DNA of 7,503 nt, taken from the NCBI GenBank assembly GCA_043743145.1, contig JAYTXC010000098.1, positions 1-7,503 of the forward strand. Reading direction: 5' to 3'. This document shows positions 5,459 through 7,503 of the stretch, piece by piece (the first letter of the stretch is position 1; each line of letters starts with the position of its first letter). The translations under genes and the position numbers were made by a program. Source of the stretch: JANYGA01 sp043743145. GTDB taxonomy: Bacteria; Vulcanimicrobiota; Vulcanimicrobiia; Vulcanimicrobiales; Vulcanimicrobiaceae. Under the pieces are notes generated by a model. It saw only the letters and a list, made by a program, of their open reading frames with translations, ran no database searches and had not been told where the DNA came from.

Positions 5459-6712
5459 TTGGAGAAAAAACGGGTCGTGATTACGGGGATGGGCGCGGTG
5501 ACGCCACTCGGGAACACGCGGGAAGAATTCTGGCGTCGCTTGATCGCAGGCGAGAGCGGTGTCGCGCGCGTCACGGCATTCGATGCGAAAGCGGCGGGCC
5601 TCAAAGCGCAGATCGCGGCCGAAGTCAAAGACTTCGACGCCGATGCCCTCATCGGTCGACGCGACGCGCGACGGATGGACCGCTACGCGCAGTTCGCCTA
5701 CGTGGCCGCCGCCGAAGCGATTGCGGACGCGAATTTTCCCGAAGATAAAGATCTCCGCGATGAAACGGGCGTCGTCGTTGCGAGCGGCATCGGCGGCATC
5801 ATCACGATCCAAGAGAACGTCACGAAAGCGCGCGCCGCGGGAACCGCGGGGCGGATCACGCCATTCTTCATTCCGATGCTCATGAGCAATGCGGCTCCGG
5901 CGCAGATTTCGATGCGCTTCGGCTTCCGCGGACCGATGTACGCCGTTTCGAGCGCGTGCGCGTCGTCGAACGACGCATTTGGCGTCGCGTACGACATGAT
6001 TTTGCACGGGAAGGCACGCGCGATGATTACCGGTGGCTCGGAAGCGACGATCACCGACTGCGCGATGGGTGGCTTCGACTCGATGAAAGCGCTCTCGACG
6101 CGCAACGACGAGCCGACGCGCGCGTCGCGCCCATTTGATATCGAGCGCGATGGATTCGTCCTTGCCGAAGGCGCGGCGATCTTCGTATTAGAGGAACTCG
6201 AACTCGCGAAATCGCGTGGCGCGCGGATCTATGCCGAGCTCCTCGGCTACGGCGAATCCGCCGATGCCTACGATCTCGTCGCCGTCGACCCGAGCGGCGG
6301 CGGCGTGGAACTCGCGCTCCGCCGATCGTTCGTGTGTGCCGGCATTAAATCCAGCGACGTGGATTACGTCAACGCGCACGCGACCTCGACGCCGATCGGC
6401 GATCCCGCGGAATCCGCGGCACTCGGCCGGGTGATCGGTGAAGGCGGCCACAAATTTGCGGTCAGCTCGACCAAAAGTATGCACGGGCACGCGCTCGGCG
6501 CGGCGGGCGCGCTCGAAGGCGTCGCGACGACGCTCGCGATCTACAACAGCATCATTCCGCCCACGATCAACTACGAAAATCCCGATCCGCGTTGCACACT
6601 CGATGTCGTTCCCAACGTCGCGCGCAAGGCCAATGTCGATATCGCGCTCTCGAGTTCGTTCGGATTCGGCGGGCATAATAGCGTCGTTGTCTTCGGAAAG
6701 TACCGGGCTTAA
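5459..6712 (+). CDS. fabF: Beta-ketoacyl-ACP synthase II
   Basis: FabF condenses malonyl-ACP with acyl-ACP in the elongation cycle of type II fatty-acid synthesis. The 417-residue product has the usual length and begins at TTG with EKKRVVITGMGAVTPLGN, the standard start of the family. The thiolase-fold catalytic set is complete: Cys167 in SSACASSNDAFG, His307 in NAHATSTPIGD, Lys339 and His344 in STKSMHGHALGAAG, and the glycine-rich SSSFGFGGHN loop at 398-407. The nucleophile motif reads ACASS where enterobacterial FabF has ACATG, and NAHAT replaces NAHGT; the Cys-His-His geometry is kept. The preserved Cys separates it from chain-length-factor paralogues. rnc follows after 2 nt, a pairing seen in many bacteria, but acpP is not found upstream. 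FabB is less likely given the sequence pattern and the rnc context. Confidence 0.94.
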   Translation: MEKKRVVITGMGAVTPLGNTREEFWRRLIAGESGVARVTAFDAKAAGLKAQIAAEVKDFDADALIGRRDARRMDRYAQFAYVAAAEAIADANFPEDKDLRDETGVVVASGIGGIITIQENVTKARAAGTAGRITPFFIPMLMSNAAPAQISMRFGFRGPMYAVSSACASSNDAFGVAYDMILHGKARAMITGGSEATITDCAMGGFDSMKALSTRNDEPTRASRPFDIERDGFVLAEGAAIFVLEELELAKSRGARIYAELLGYGESADAYDLVAVDPSGGGVELALRRSFVCAGIKSSDVDYVNAHATSTPIGDPAESAALGRVIGEGGHKFAVSSTKSMHGHALGAAGALEGVATTLAIYNSIIPPTINYENPDPRCTLDVVPNVARKANVDIALSSSFGFGGHNSVVVFGKYRA

Positions 6713-6714
6713 AG

Positions 6715-7503
6715 GTGGCGGGCGAAGCCCGGCGTCAGCGCATTCGTTCGCTCATGGATCTTGCGGGCGCGCGCGATGCCGACGTGCACGCTTTCGACGC
6801 GGCGTTCTATCACGAGAGTGCGGTCAAAGAGAAGCTCGCTCCGCAATCGAACGAACGGCTCGAATTTCTCGGCGACGCCTTACTCGGATTTTGCGTGGCG
6901 CGTTCGCTATACGAGCGGTACGCAGACGCCGCCGAAGGCGAACTCGCGTTACGCAAATCGTCGCTGGTTTCCGATTCGGCGCTCGCGGCAACGGCAGATC
7001 GACTGGGTTTCGAATCGCTACTGCTCTTGGGTGCGGGGCACGCGAGTGAATCGGCAACGAGGCGACGCTCGGCGCTCGCCGATGCCTTCGAAGCGTTTCT
7101 CGCCGTGCTCCATCGCGAGTGCGGGATGACGGCGCTCGAACGCTTTCTCTATTCCGAGCACATCGCGCCGCGCGAAGCGCTCGGTACGACGATCGACGAT
7201 CCGAAAACGATCTTACAAGAGTGGATGCAGCGCCACTATAAGACCGTCCCGGTCTACGAAGATCGCGCCGAAGGTTCCGATCACGAGCCGACGTTTCATT
7301 CATCGGTCACCGTCGATGACGACACGCGTGCCGACGGCAGCGGCCCCTCCAAACGCGCCGCGCAGCGCGCGGCCGCGGCGAACGCACTCGCGTTGCTCGC
7401 GCAGCGCTACGACGACGTCGCGCCAAAGGCGCTCTCGCTCGCGAAAGACGATGCGGGGCGCGCCGCGCTCGACGCGGCGCCGAAAAAGAAACGCGTCCGG
7501 CAG
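6715..7503 (+). CDS. rnc: Ribonuclease III (3' end outside the window)
   Basis: RNase III cuts double-stranded RNA and matures rRNA precursors. The frame from the GTG at 6715 is open for 263 codons to the right edge with no stop. The nuclease domain carries the signature NERLEFLGDALL (46-57), with metal-binding E50 and D54, and the second acidic pair in ADAFEAFL (D123, E126), so all four key acids are present. A double-stranded RNA-binding domain covers about 162-229: DPKTILQEWMQ, P-V-Y-E, then a G-S-G-P-S-K-R-A-A-Q-R-A-A-A helix. After it comes a tail of at least 30 residues ending in a Lys/Arg-rich stretch. The N-terminal helix region is short and diverged compared with common RNase III. 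GTG is chosen because it sits 2 nt after the fabF stop; an ATG at 6754 (residue 14) is the alternative. Confidence 0.93.
   Translation, partial: MAGEARRQRIRSLMDLAGARDADVHAFDAAFYHESAVKEKLAPQSNERLEFLGDALLGFCVARSLYERYADAAEGELALRKSSLVSDSALAATADRLGFESLLLLGAGHASESATRRRSALADAFEAFLAVLHRECGMTALERFLYSEHIAPREALGTTIDDPKTILQEWMQRHYKTVPVYEDRAEGSDHEPTFHSSVTVDDDTRADGSGPSKRAAQRAAAANALALLAQRYDDVAPKALSLAKDDAGRAALDAAPKKKRVRQ

Noticed and set aside
7483..7503. Lys/Arg-rich PKKKRVRQ in the RNase III tail as a nuclear localisation-like signal
   Set aside because: This is a bacterial gene; basic tails after the RNA-binding domain are common and the likeness is chance.

Overview
The window is GC-rich bacterial chromosome carrying ordinary housekeeping genes at high density. 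It holds two divergent gene sets separated by a 263-bp spacer (5196-5458). GTG and TTG starts and 4-bp stop/start overlaps are common. Ribosomal protein L27 has the N-terminal extension that the Prp protease removes in Bacillota and some related phyla, and a free-standing DUF3465 lipoprotein is present. No marker fixes the phylum. A deep-branching, MAG-type lineage related to the Terrabacteria (for example Eremiobacterota/WPS-2) is my guess only, with low confidence.

Minus strand, read right to left from 5195 to 1: rpmA (L27), an intrinsic terminator, obg/cgtA (GTPase), a short hairpin on the obg stop codon, a 48-residue one-pass membrane protein, nadD (NAD synthesis), lysA (diaminopimelate decarboxylase), a DUF3465 lipoprotein, a 61-bp gap, maf (nucleotide pyrophosphatase), and the first 111 codons of mreB (cell-shape actin), which runs off the left edge. 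Stops and starts overlap at small gene/nadD, nadD/lysA, lysA/DUF3465 and maf/mreB. This points to one polycistronic unit or two with tight translational coupling, joining ribosome maturation, NAD supply, lysine/peptidoglycan precursor supply and cell-shape control. The obg-nadD and maf-mreB pairings are familiar in bacteria. lysA and the DUF3465 gene between them are less so.

Plus strand, from 5459 to the right edge: fabF (beta-ketoacyl-ACP synthase II), then after a 2-nt gap rnc (RNase III), which is still open at base 7503. fabF-rnc is a classic pair, usually preceded by acpP, which is absent here. Instead fabF diverges from rpmA.

The most notable non-coding signal is a perfect 15-bp inverted repeat (5206-5244) in the divergent spacer, ending 10 nt before the rpmA start. 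I found no CRISPR array, insertion sequence, phage gene, tRNA or rRNA, and no strong case for a new multi-gene system.
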